In this document: positions 34,289-42,241 of the stretch, piece after piece | Layout of the letters: each line of letters starts with the position of its first letter | Position numbering within the stretch: position 1 is the first letter of the stretch | Source: Clostridia bacterium | Lineage (GTDB): Bacteria > Bacillota > Clostridia > Oscillospirales > Acutalibacteraceae | Length of the DNA: 64,000 bases | Reading direction: 5' to 3' | NCBI GenBank assembly: GCA_017516315.1 | Contig: JAFXDE010000046.1 | Location: 1 to 64,000 of the forward strand | Notes under the pieces: generated by a model | Database searches by the model: none | The model's input: the letters and a program-made list of their open reading frames with translations, nothing else | Told to the model about the DNA's origin: nothing | Made by a program: the position numbers and the translations under genes

Positions 34289-36695
34289 CTGCTTCACCTC
34301 TTCTGCTTTTAATAATTACATCGTGCGGTGAAAATTTTACATTACTTTTTATGTCAGCAAAAGATGCACCCTTAATTGCTTCAGAAAATACATCGTCAAG
34401 TCGGCTAACACCGATAAACTCGACATTTTCCTTAATAACACTGTCAATCTCCCAGAGATCACTTAAATTGTCCTCGGGAATTATAACCTTCTTAATACCT
34501 GCCTTATAAGCAGCCATTGATTTTTCCTTAAGTCCGCCGATAGGTAGCACTCTGCCTGTAAGGGTAATCTCACCTGTCATAGCAACCTTTCTGTCTACAG
34601 CCTTTCCCGTAAGAACAGAAAGAAGTGCAGTTGCGATTGTAACACCTGCTGACGGACCGTCCTTAGGTACTGCACCCTGAGGACCGTGGATATGAATATT
34701 CTTCTTATTCAATAAGGAGCAGTCAATTCCGTATTTGTCTGCCGAGCTTTTCAGATAGCTCAGTGCAGCCTTGGCTGACTCCTTCATAACATCGCCTAAA
34801 GAGCCTGTAAGCTCCAACTGACCGCTGCCCTCCATAACTACCGCTTCGACCTGGAGCATCTCTCCGCCTACACTGGTCCAGGCAAGACCGTTTACCACAC
34901 CGACTGTATCCTTGGACAGGAGCTTTTCGTTTTTATATTTCTCGGGGCCGAGAAACTCTTTCACAAGCTCACGGCTTACGGTAACTCTCTTTGTATCACC
35001 GTCACTGAGCCTTACGGCAGCTTTACGGCATATTTTAGCGATAGTCTGCTCGAGGCGTCTTACGCCTGCCTCACGGGTATAAGAATCAATTATCATCTTA
35101 ACCGCGCCGTCGGTAAAGCGGATGTCGTTTCCGTTCAGTCCGTGGAGATTTATCTGCTTTTTAATCAGGTGGTTTTTAGCTATGTGGAATTTTTCCTCGG
35201 GTGTATAGCTCGTCAGCTCGATGATTTCCATTCTGTCATAAAGAGGCTGAGGAATGGTAGATACATCATTAGCTGTAGTAATGAAAAGAACCTTACTCAG
35301 ATCTACGGGAAATTCGATATAATTATCTCTGAAGCTGAAATTCTGTTCGGGATCAAGGACCTCGAGAAGAGCCGAGGCAGGGTCACCCTTATAATCCTTT
35401 CCGAGCTTATCTATCTCATCAAGAAGAATAATCGGATTGAGAGTTTTAGCGTGAGTAAGAGAGTTGATTATTCTGCCGGGCATAGCACCGACATAGGTTT
35501 TTCTGTGACCTCTTATCTCCGCTTCATCACTTAAACCGCCGAGAGAAAGGCGCACATATTTTCTTTCCATAGCGGTTGCTACAGAACGGACTATAGAGGT
35601 TTTACCGACACCCGGAGGACCGACAAGACAGATAATACTGCCCTTCTGATTATCGGTACGGCTTCTGACAGCGAGCATTTCGATGAAGCGCTCTTTAACC
35701 TTTGCGAGGCCGAAATGGTCGTCGTCGAGGATTTCTCTCGCTCTTTTAAGCTCGAGATTATCTATCGTGTAAGAGCCGAAGGGTAAGCTGAGCGCTGTGT
35801 CAAGATAGCTTCTGACTATAGACGCATCGGCGCCGCCACTCTGAAGCTTTGAAAGCTTGTCACATTCAGCCGAAAGCTTTTCACGGACCTCATCACTACA
35901 GTCAAGAGCAGATATTTTTTCTCTGTATCTCTGAATTTCGGTAAGTGTATCCTCGTGTTCACCAAGCTCCTCGGAGATGGTTTTTATTTTTTCTCTGAGG
36001 TAGTATTCACGCTGATTTTTTTCCATCTGCGATTCTACCTTATCTTCGATGTCGTTTTCAATTCTGAGGACATTGACCTCATTTACGAGCTTAGCATAAA
36101 GCTTTACTAGTCTGGCTATAGGATTAAGCTCAGATAAAAGCTCCTGTCTGTCCTTATAATTATGAATAGTATTACCTGCGATAATATCAGCTATTTCCGA
36201 GGGATTTTCCGAGAAAAATACTCTGGCTGCGATATCCTCCACATCTCTTGCCATAATCTGCAGATATTCGTCAAAGGCATCCTTTACCTTACGGATAAGA
36301 GCCTCTGTTTCAGTAGAATCATAATTTTTTACGGATTTACTTTTCTTTTCCTTTACATTCGCAGAGATATAAGGCGTAAATCCGATGTATTCATCAGCTG
36401 CCGCACGGCTTACACCCTCGACAACAACTCTCATAAAATCTGACTCCGGAGCCTTGATAACCTGCTTTATCGATGCGATAACGCCCATATCAAACAAATC
36501 GCTTTCCATAGGGTCACCGACGGAAATATCCTTCTGTGCAATCAGAAAAAGCTTCTGATCACCGTTCATAGCCTCCTTTATAGCGGCTATGGATTTTTTT
36601 CTTCCCACATCGAAATGAAGACGCATACCGGGAAAAACAACAATTCCCCTCAGCGCAACAGTGGGTATATTTTTATAAACTACATTAACTGCCAT
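34275..36695 (-). CDS. lon: ATP-dependent protease Lon
   Basis: An 806-residue AAA+ serine protease of the LonA type. The N-terminal substrate domain (about 10-205) is followed by a coiled-coil region, the P-loop GPPGVGKTS near 353-361, Walker B near 415, and the C-terminal protease with the Ser in PKDGPSAG near 675-682 and Lys about 43 residues later. Length is normal. It has a promoter at 36731-36759 and is coupled to engB. Confidence 0.95.
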   Translation of the reverse strand: MAVNVVYKNIPTVALRGIVVFPGMRLHFDVGRKKSIAAIKEAMNGDQKLFLIAQKDISVGDPMESDLFDMGVIASIKQVIKAPESDFMRVVVEGVSRAAADEYIGFTPYISANVKEKKSKSVKNYDSTETEALIRKVKDAFDEYLQIMARDVEDIAARVFFSENPSEIADIIAGNTIHNYKDRQELLSELNPIARLVKLYAKLVNEVNVLRIENDIEDKVESQMEKNQREYYLREKIKTISEELGEHEDTLTEIQRYREKISALDCSDEVREKLSAECDKLSKLQSGGADASIVRSYLDTALSLPFGSYTIDNLELKRAREILDDDHFGLAKVKERFIEMLAVRSRTDNQKGSIICLVGPPGVGKTSIVRSVATAMERKYVRLSLGGLSDEAEIRGHRKTYVGAMPGRIINSLTHAKTLNPIILLDEIDKLGKDYKGDPASALLEVLDPEQNFSFRDNYIEFPVDLSKVLFITTANDVSTIPQPLYDRMEIIELTSYTPEEKFHIAKNHLIKKQINLHGLNGNDIRFTDGAVKMIIDSYTREAGVRRLEQTIAKICRKAAVRLSDGDTKRVTVSRELVKEFLGPEKYKNEKLLSKDTVGVVNGLAWTSVGGEMLQVEAVVMEGSGQLELTGSLGDVMKESAKAALSYLKSSADKYGIDCSLLNKKNIHIHGPQGAVPKDGPSAGVTIATALLSVLTGKAVDRKVAMTGEITLTGRVLPIGGLKEKSMAAYKAGIKKVIIPEDNLSDLWEIDSVIKENVEFIGVSRLDDVFSEAIKGASFADIKSNVKFSPHDVIIKSRRGEADEIR

Positions 36696-36730
36696 TTAAT
36701 CAATTCCTTTAATTATATATCATTCAGTTG

Positions 36731-36759
36731 ATTATACAACAATACTTAATTTAAATCAA
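36731..36759 (-). promoter_or_regulatory. Promoter for lon
   Basis: On the minus strand TTGATT (36759-36754) and TATAAT (36736-36731) with 17 bases between, about 35 bp before the lon ATG. No HrcA-type CIRCE or CtsR heptad repeat was noticed near it. Confidence 0.7.
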
Positions 36760-36790
36760 CAAAAATTATTTGAATTTTTGAACTGTAATA

Positions 36791-38563
36791 TTAATTCAGC
36801 GCGGCCGATATTCCTTTGAGATTCCTTTCCATAAGCTCAATATAGCCTGTGCCGTTATTAAAATCCTCAGCTGAAACGGTATGGCAGGAATACAGCGTAA
36901 GCACCTCGGCACCCGTAGCTGCAGAAATAGTTTCAGCTACCTTGCCTGTGCTGAGATCCACCTTGAACACGACAGGAATACTGTCAGCCTTAACTTTATC
37001 AATCAGAGACGAAACAGTTACGGGATTCGCTTCTGCCTGAGCTGAACAGCCGGGAAATGCAGAAAAATACTCAAGGCCGTATCTTTCCGTGAGATATCTC
37101 AGAGGAAATCTGTCACCGATAATAATCGTACCGTAAGTACTGTTTTTTACTGTATTCATAAAATTATCATCCAGCTCTTTAAGCTTTGAAATGTACTCTT
37201 CGGTATTATCCTTATAGTAAGCCTCGTTTGCTCTGTCAGCCTCGATTACAGCCTTGCTGATTTCCTCAGTGATCGTTACGGCATTATAAGGTGAAGTCCA
37301 GACATGCTCATCATATTCAACTTCACTGTGATTTGCTGTGTGTTCGTGGCCCTCTTCTTCGTGGCTTTCTTCGAAAAGCTCTACAGCTTCCATCATTTTG
37401 ACTGTCTTGATTTCCTCAGACACGGATTCCAAAATGACCTCTGCCCATTTTTCAGATTCACCGCCGCCGTACACAAATACATCACACTCTTTAATTTTCA
37501 TAATATCAGAGGGTGTCGGCTCATAGGTATGGCTTTCTTCACCGGGAGAAAGAAGCATAGTAACCTCACCCTTATCTCCGACTATATTCCGTGCGAAATC
37601 ATACTGTGCAAAGGCTGTCGTTACGACGGATATTCTGTCGCTGTCTCTGTTATATATTCCCGATGTACCGAAAACCATAACTACTATGTAAATCAGAGAA
37701 AACAATAACGCAGAGATAACGGAAAGAACCTTTGCCCGTGGCTTGTTTCTGCTCTTCAAAGCCTTGAACGCGGAAACGGCAGCAAAGAGATAAATATTGA
37801 AGCAGACAACAGACGCGCCTGTAGGAGCTTCGTATTTAACAGAAAGAACAAGTCCCGAAACGAAGCAGAATACCGATATAAGCGCACCGGAAATTATTAC
37901 CCTTCTGAAGCTTTTACAAACCTTCATAGAGGTTACTGTAGGGAAGATGATAAGAGATGAAATCAGCAAGGCACCCATCATTCTCATTCCTACTACGATG
38001 GTTACCGCCGTAAGGGCAGAGATGAGCATATTATAAAGAGAGGTCGGAGTTCCCGTAGCCTTGGCAAAGCTTTCATCAAATGTCACGGCAAAAATTTCAT
38101 TGTAAAAAATAATAAACAAAGAAATAACAATCGCTGAAAGAACAGTACTGATAATAACATCACTGTCCGTCATCGTAAGAATACTGCCGAACATATAATT
38201 ATAGATATCAATGTTCATACCCGTAGTAAGTGAAGTAGCCATAACTCCGACAGCGAGCGCTCCCGTAGAAATCAGCGCAATCGCTGCATCGCCTTTCATT
38301 TTTCCGCTTTCGTTCATTTTCAAAAGCAGAAAAGCCGCGAAAATAACAATGGGTAATGCAAAATATAAGGGTGCGACATTGGCGGCACAGGCTATAGCCA
38401 TAGCACCGAAGGCAACATGGGAAAGTCCGTCACCTATCATAGAAAATCTTTTCAGCACAAGACTTACACCGAGAAGAGAAGAGCAAAGGGAAACGAGAAT
38501 TCCCACAACTAATGCGCGGGTTAAAAAGTTTTGGGTAAAAATCAGATTCAGAACCTCTGTCAT
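36791..38563 (-). CDS. Metal ABC transporter permease fused to its substrate-binding protein (ZnuB-ZnuA type)
   Basis: A 590-residue fusion. Residues 1-265 are a ZnuB-type permease (8 or so helices, with GDGLSHVAFGA near 44-54). An additional helix (about 280-299) leads to an extracellular ZnuA-type binding domain (310-590) with His345, a His/Glu-rich loop at 400-420 (His401, 406, 408, 412, 420) and FPGCSAQAEANP near 519-530. No separate lipoprotein gene lies nearby. The partner ATPase gene overlaps by 1 bp upstream. Zinc is the best guess; manganese is not excluded. Confidence 0.9.
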   Translation of the reverse strand: MTEVLNLIFTQNFLTRALVVGILVSLCSSLLGVSLVLKRFSMIGDGLSHVAFGAMAIACAANVAPLYFALPIVIFAAFLLLKMNESGKMKGDAAIALISTGALAVGVMATSLTTGMNIDIYNYMFGSILTMTDSDVIISTVLSAIVISLFIIFYNEIFAVTFDESFAKATGTPTSLYNMLISALTAVTIVVGMRMMGALLISSLIIFPTVTSMKVCKSFRRVIISGALISVFCFVSGLVLSVKYEAPTGASVVCFNIYLFAAVSAFKALKSRNKPRAKVLSVISALLFSLIYIVVMVFGTSGIYNRDSDRISVVTTAFAQYDFARNIVGDKGEVTMLLSPGEESHTYEPTPSDIMKIKECDVFVYGGGESEKWAEVILESVSEEIKTVKMMEAVELFEESHEEEGHEHTANHSEVEYDEHVWTSPYNAVTITEEISKAVIEADRANEAYYKDNTEEYISKLKELDDNFMNTVKNSTYGTIIIGDRFPLRYLTERYGLEYFSAFPGCSAQAEANPVTVSSLIDKVKADSIPVVFKVDLSTGKVAETISAATGAEVLTLYSCHTVSAEDFNNGTGYIELMERNLKGISAALN

Positions 38564-39264
38564 TAAATCTCACCTCCGAATTTTCTGTACGTATCAGACG
38601 CAAGATACTCCACAACAGTACCGAAAAAGCTGCCAGTTTTATTAAGGTGAAGTATATGATCCGCATAAGCAACAGCAGAATGAAGATCGTGTGAAACCAT
38701 AATAATAGTAACACCGAGCTCCTTATTGATTTTTCTTATAAGATTATACATATCCATCGTTACTATCGGGTCAAGACCTGTTACGGGCTCGTCAAGTAAA
38801 AGCATCTTTTTGCCTGCACAGAGAGCTCTCGCGAGTAAGACTCTTTGCTGCTGCCCGCCCGAAAGCTCTCGGTAGCATTTATTTTTTAATTCGAGAATAT
38901 CAAGCTTCTTCATATTTTCGACAGCCATAGCCTTTTCCTTAGACGTAAAGAAAAAGCTCTTCCTTTTACGGGAAACGCAACCCGATAAAACTACCTCATT
39001 GACACTGGCAGGAAAATCCTTCTGAGCTGTAGTCTGCTGAGGAAGATATCCTATTTCCTTCCGTGAAAGTCCGTTCTCCATGTGAAGATGTCCCGACGAA
39101 GTCTCCTTAAGTCCGAGAATCGATTTGATAAGCGTGCTTTTGCCGCTTCCGTTCTCCCCTACTATGCACAGATAATCACCCTCGTTCACACAGAAGTTCA
39201 GGTTTTCTATGACACTGTTATTTTCGTAGCTGAGATTTACATTTTTACAACTGATTAATGGCAT
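38563..39264 (-). CDS. Metal ABC transporter ATP-binding protein (ZnuC type)
   Basis: A 233-residue ABC ATPase. Walker A GENGSGKST near 36-44, Q-loop LPQQTTAQ near 74-81, signature LSGGQQQR near 135-142, Walker B LLLDEP near 155-160 and the switch His in MVSHD near 191. The product energises the fused permease-binding protein encoded next. Its start is 14 bp after the Fur-family gene. Confidence 0.93.
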   Translation of the reverse strand: MPLISCKNVNLSYENNSVIENLNFCVNEGDYLCIVGENGSGKSTLIKSILGLKETSSGHLHMENGLSRKEIGYLPQQTTAQKDFPASVNEVVLSGCVSRKRKSFFFTSKEKAMAVENMKKLDILELKNKCYRELSGGQQQRVLLARALCAGKKMLLLDEPVTGLDPIVTMDMYNLIRKINKELGVTIIMVSHDLHSAVAYADHILHLNKTGSFFGTVVEYLASDTYRKFGGEI

Positions 39265-39278
39265 ATTTATCTCCTTGG

Positions 39279-39683
39279 TTATTCAGCGCACTTTTCGCAT
39301 AAGCCGTAAAGCACTGATTTTGAATTATCGACTCTGAAACGGTGATGCTCGTAAATGTGATCATTTACACTGTTTAAAAAATCACATCCGAGATGAAAAA
39401 ATTCACCGCATTTAAGACATTTCAGATGCATGTGACTGTTACAATTCATATCTTCATCAATGTACTGATAAAGGGCGCTTTTGCTTATACCTCCCGTAAT
39501 CTTTCTGATTTTTCCTTCATTAACGAGCTTTTCAACATATCTGTATACGGTCGTCTTTCCTACGGGAGTACCTTTTATTTTCAAAGCCTCCGAAATTTCG
39601 TCACAGGTAAACTGTTTTTCTGTGTTACCTTCAAAGAACTCAGAAATCAGCTTTTTTTGTTTCGTATTATATGTATTATTCAT
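39279..39683 (-). CDS. Fur-family metalloregulator, probably Zur
   Basis: A 134-residue Fur-family repressor. A winged-helix domain (about 1-78) is followed by a metal-binding domain with HMHLKCLKCGEFFHLGCDF (about 83-101), CxxC pairs at CLKC and a final CEKC near the C-terminus for a structural zinc. It is the first gene of an operon with a metal ABC transporter and sits behind a palindrome at its own promoter, so it most likely represses that operon when metal is plentiful. Zur is the best fit; PerR is less likely given the targets. Confidence 0.85.
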   Translation of the reverse strand: MNNTYNTKQKKLISEFFEGNTEKQFTCDEISEALKIKGTPVGKTTVYRYVEKLVNEGKIRKITGGISKSALYQYIDEDMNCNSHMHLKCLKCGEFFHLGCDFLNSVNDHIYEHHRFRVDNSKSVLYGLCEKCAE

Positions 39684-39697
39684 AAAGCACCTCCGAA

Positions 39698-39722
39698 TCT
39701 GAAATTGAAATTCATTTTCAGA
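39698..39722. promoter_or_regulatory. Zur-like operator palindrome
   Basis: TCTGAAATTGAA (39698-39709), one central base, then TTCATTTTCAGA (39711-39722): a 12-1-12 inverted repeat with one mismatch. Its size and AT-rich half sites fit Fur/Zur boxes. It starts immediately downstream of the -10 hexamer of the operon promoter, where a bound repressor would block transcription. Confidence 0.7.
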
Positions 39723-39750
39723 TTATAATATTTTTGCTTTTCATTGTCAA
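39722..39750 (-). promoter_or_regulatory. Consensus promoter of the metal uptake operon
   Basis: On the minus strand TTGACA (39750-39745), 17 bases, TATAAT (39727-39722): a full consensus match. The -10 abuts the palindrome, so strong constitutive activity is expected when the repressor is absent. Confidence 0.85.
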
Positions 39751-39767
39751 TAAAAATCCGTATTAAA

Positions 39768-39796
39768 TTGAAATATTTTAAAATATGTGATATTAT
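39768..39796 (+). promoter_or_regulatory. Promoter for the mechanosensitive channel gene
   Basis: TTGAAA (39768-39773), 17 bases, TATTAT (39791-39796), 26 bp before the start codon at 39823. Confidence 0.6.
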
Positions 39797-39822
39797 GTGT
39801 ACATAAAAGGAGGTTTAATTTT

Positions 39823-40761
39823 ATGAAAAACTTATTTTCTGTACTCTTAACTGCTACTACGGGAGCTGATGCTTCTGAACCGACTACCCTTTATAATCCT
39901 CTTCTGGACGAAAACGGTCAGTTTGTAGACGCGTCCGAAGCTGTCAGTAACATCGAATCATTATGGGAAAAATGGGACATCGTCGATAAGCTCATTTCAG
40001 CACTTCCTTCGATCATCATTGCTGTTCTGCTTGTCGTCGCCGGCTTCGTTCTCGCTAAGCTCGCTTCGAAAATCATCGTCAAAGCCTTAAGCAAAAATCA
40101 TGTAGATCCGTCCGTTTATAACTTCATCAAACGGTTTGTTTCTGCAGGAATTAAGTTCATATTCTTACTTTTGGCTGTTTCTATGTTCTACGATGTAAAT
40201 TCTATCTTTGTTGCACTCGGCGGTGCAGGTCTTGCTGCAGGTATCGGCTTACAGGACAGCGTGGCTCAGTTTGCCAGCGGTATACAGATTCTTATCAATC
40301 ACCCCTTTAAAACAGGTGATTTCGTAGAGGTAAACGGTGTAGCCGGCTCTGTTTCCGATATCCGCTTTATGAATACGGTAATAAATACCCCTGATAATAA
40401 AAAGATAATTATCCCCAACTCTCACATTACCACCAACCATATCATTAATTATTCGGCAGAAAGCTCCAGACGAGTTGATCTTATGTTCTCGATAAGCTAC
40501 ACCGATGACATTCAGGTGGCAAAAAATGTAATTCTCGATGTAGTAAAAGCAAATGAGAAAATTCATAAGGATCCCGAGCCTGTAGTTTATGTAAACTCCC
40601 ACGAATCAAGCTCTATATGCCTTGTCACGAGACTGTGGTGTTCAGGTGCCGATTATTGGGATGTATATTTCGCTATGCAGGAAGATGTTAAAATCGCATT
40701 TGATAAAAACGGTATTTCTATCCCCTATAATCAGATGGATGTACACATCATTAATAATTGA
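39823..40761 (+). CDS. MscS-family mechanosensitive ion channel
   Basis: A 312-residue channel that releases solutes under hypo-osmotic shock. An N-terminal extension (1-60, signal-like start) precedes helices near 62-90 and 105-125 and the pore helix GGAGLAAGIGLQDSVAQFASG near 141-161 (given by position), then the beta domain with HPFKTGDFVEVNGVAG near 166-181 and a C-terminal alpha-beta domain. I chose the ATG at 39823, preceded by AGGAGG; an in-frame upstream ATG at 39787 lacks one. Confidence 0.92.
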   Translation: MKNLFSVLLTATTGADASEPTTLYNPLLDENGQFVDASEAVSNIESLWEKWDIVDKLISALPSIIIAVLLVVAGFVLAKLASKIIVKALSKNHVDPSVYNFIKRFVSAGIKFIFLLLAVSMFYDVNSIFVALGGAGLAAGIGLQDSVAQFASGIQILINHPFKTGDFVEVNGVAGSVSDIRFMNTVINTPDNKKIIIPNSHITTNHIINYSAESSRRVDLMFSISYTDDIQVAKNVILDVVKANEKIHKDPEPVVYVNSHESSSICLVTRLWCSGADYWDVYFAMQEDVKIAFDKNGISIPYNQMDVHIINN

Positions 40762-40935
40762 AAAATCAATATAATGTATCCAAATTGTGATTTTGCACAA
40801 AAGAGACAATAAATATTGAATATAATTCTATGGTGAATTTTATCTAAATCTATTGAAAAGTTCTCTAAAAACAGTAAAATATATAATGACAGAAGAATGT
40901 CGAAACAAGATGTATAATATTGGGGGTAAACCAAA

Positions 40936-42132
40936 ATGTCTAATTCTTTAATCGAATACCTTGACACTATTCCGCAGGGCCGTCTCGGCATCATCGCTAT
41001 GAGAGGCTGTGAAGAGCTCGCGAAAAAAGTCAGTGATCAGATTCTCGAATGCCGTGCTAAGTATGAGCAGGATGACGATAATCTTCATCTCAAGGGTTAT
41101 CACAGAGATTCATATATCATCAATGCTGTTTTTCCGCGTTTCTCTACCGGTGAGGGTAAGGGCGTTATCAATGAATCTATCCGTGGCTATGACCTTTTCA
41201 TCATTACCGATTGCTTTAACTACAGTGTAAAATATAAAATGTACGACCTTAAGGATGCAAACGGAGAGCCTCTTATGGTTCCGATGAGTCCCGACGATCA
41301 CTTTGCTGATCTTAAGAGAGTTATCTCAGCGTGTGCAGGTAAAGCAAAGAGAATTACTGTTATTATGCCTATGCTTTATGAAGGAAGACAGCACAGACGT
41401 TCAGCAAGAGAATCTCTTGACTGTGCTCTCGCACTTCAGGAGCTCGAAAACATGGGTGTAAGCAACATCATCACCTTCGATGCTCACGATCCCAGAGTTC
41501 AGAACTCAATCAGAATTGGATTTGAAAGTGTATCCCCCACTTATCAGATGATTAAAGCTATCGCTAAAAGCCTTAATAACGATATTAAATTCAGACCCGA
41601 AAACACGATGATGATTTCTCCCGACGAAGGTGGTATGGGAAGATGCGTATATTATTCACAGGTTCTCGGTGTAGAGCTCGGTATGTTCTATAAGAGAAGA
41701 GATTTCACACGCGTCGTTGACGGAAGAAACCCCATTATTTCACACGAATTCCTCGGTGATAATGTAGAGGGTAAGGATGTTATCGTAGTAGACGATATGA
41801 TTTCAAGCGGCGACTCTATGATTGACGTTTGTAAGCAGCTTAAAAGCCTCAAGGCAAAGAGAATATTTGTTTTCTCTTCCTTCGGTCTTTTCTCATCGGG
41901 TCTCGAGAGATTCGACAAGGCATACGAAGAAGGCATCTTCGATAAAATCTTTACAACAAACCTTATTTATCAGACACCGGAGCTTCTCACTAAGGAATGG
42001 TATTACTCAGTAGATATGTCTAAGTATGTCGCTCTCATTATCGATACACTTAACCACGACAGATCTGTAAGTCCCTTCCTTAATCCTATTCAGAAAATTC
42101 AGGAATACATCGATAAATACAATCTTAAATAA
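40936..42132 (+). CDS. prs: Ribose-phosphate pyrophosphokinase
   Basis: A 398-residue PRPP synthetase, longer than the usual 315 residues; the extra length is spread as insertions (around 40-75 and 225-255) and a C-terminal extension. The PRPP loop VVDDMISSGDSM near 279-290 and the FDAHDPRVQN stretch near 180-189 (normally DLHAxQ) identify it. It feeds purine, pyrimidine, histidine and tryptophan synthesis. The start has GGGGGT upstream. A terminator follows. The divergence from the classical enzyme is typical of some clostridial copies. Confidence 0.88.
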   Translation: MSNSLIEYLDTIPQGRLGIIAMRGCEELAKKVSDQILECRAKYEQDDDNLHLKGYHRDSYIINAVFPRFSTGEGKGVINESIRGYDLFIITDCFNYSVKYKMYDLKDANGEPLMVPMSPDDHFADLKRVISACAGKAKRITVIMPMLYEGRQHRRSARESLDCALALQELENMGVSNIITFDAHDPRVQNSIRIGFESVSPTYQMIKAIAKSLNNDIKFRPENTMMISPDEGGMGRCVYYSQVLGVELGMFYKRRDFTRVVDGRNPIISHEFLGDNVEGKDVIVVDDMISSGDSMIDVCKQLKSLKAKRIFVFSSFGLFSSGLERFDKAYEEGIFDKIFTTNLIYQTPELLTKEWYYSVDMSKYVALIIDTLNHDRSVSPFLNPIQKIQEYIDKYNLK

Positions 42133-42150
42133 TTAACCTTAAATAACAAA

Positions 42151-42183
42151 AATAACTGTCACAATTCGTGGCAGTTATTTTTA
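42151..42183 (+). terminator. Terminator after prs
   Basis: AATAACTGTCAC (42151-42162) and GTGGCAGTTATT (42168-42179) form a 12-bp stem with one G-U pair and a 5-base loop, followed by TTTT. It closes the prs transcript facing the next convergent one. Confidence 0.9.
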
Positions 42184-42190
42184 TACCTTT

Positions 42191-42226
42191 AATAAAAACA
42201 GCGGTACATCCGAAAGAATGTACCGC
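42191..42226 (-). terminator. Terminator after ispH-S1
   Basis: GCGGTACAT (42201-42209) and ATGTACCGC (42218-42226) form a perfect 9-bp stem. Read on the minus strand it is followed by TGTTTTTATT. Together with the previous hairpin it makes a back-to-back terminator pair between convergent operons. Confidence 0.9.
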
Positions 42227-42241
42227 ATAGTTTAAAAATGA

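Noticed and set aside
35142..35534. A plus-strand frame opposite lon
   Set aside because: It is a shadow of the AAA+ domain of lon, without a start signal.
40762..40935. Spacer between the MscS and PRPP synthetase genes as a purine riboswitch or small gene
   Set aside because: I found only AT-rich sequence with loose promoter-like hexamers; no conserved purine-switch core, hairpin-terminator or coding frame.
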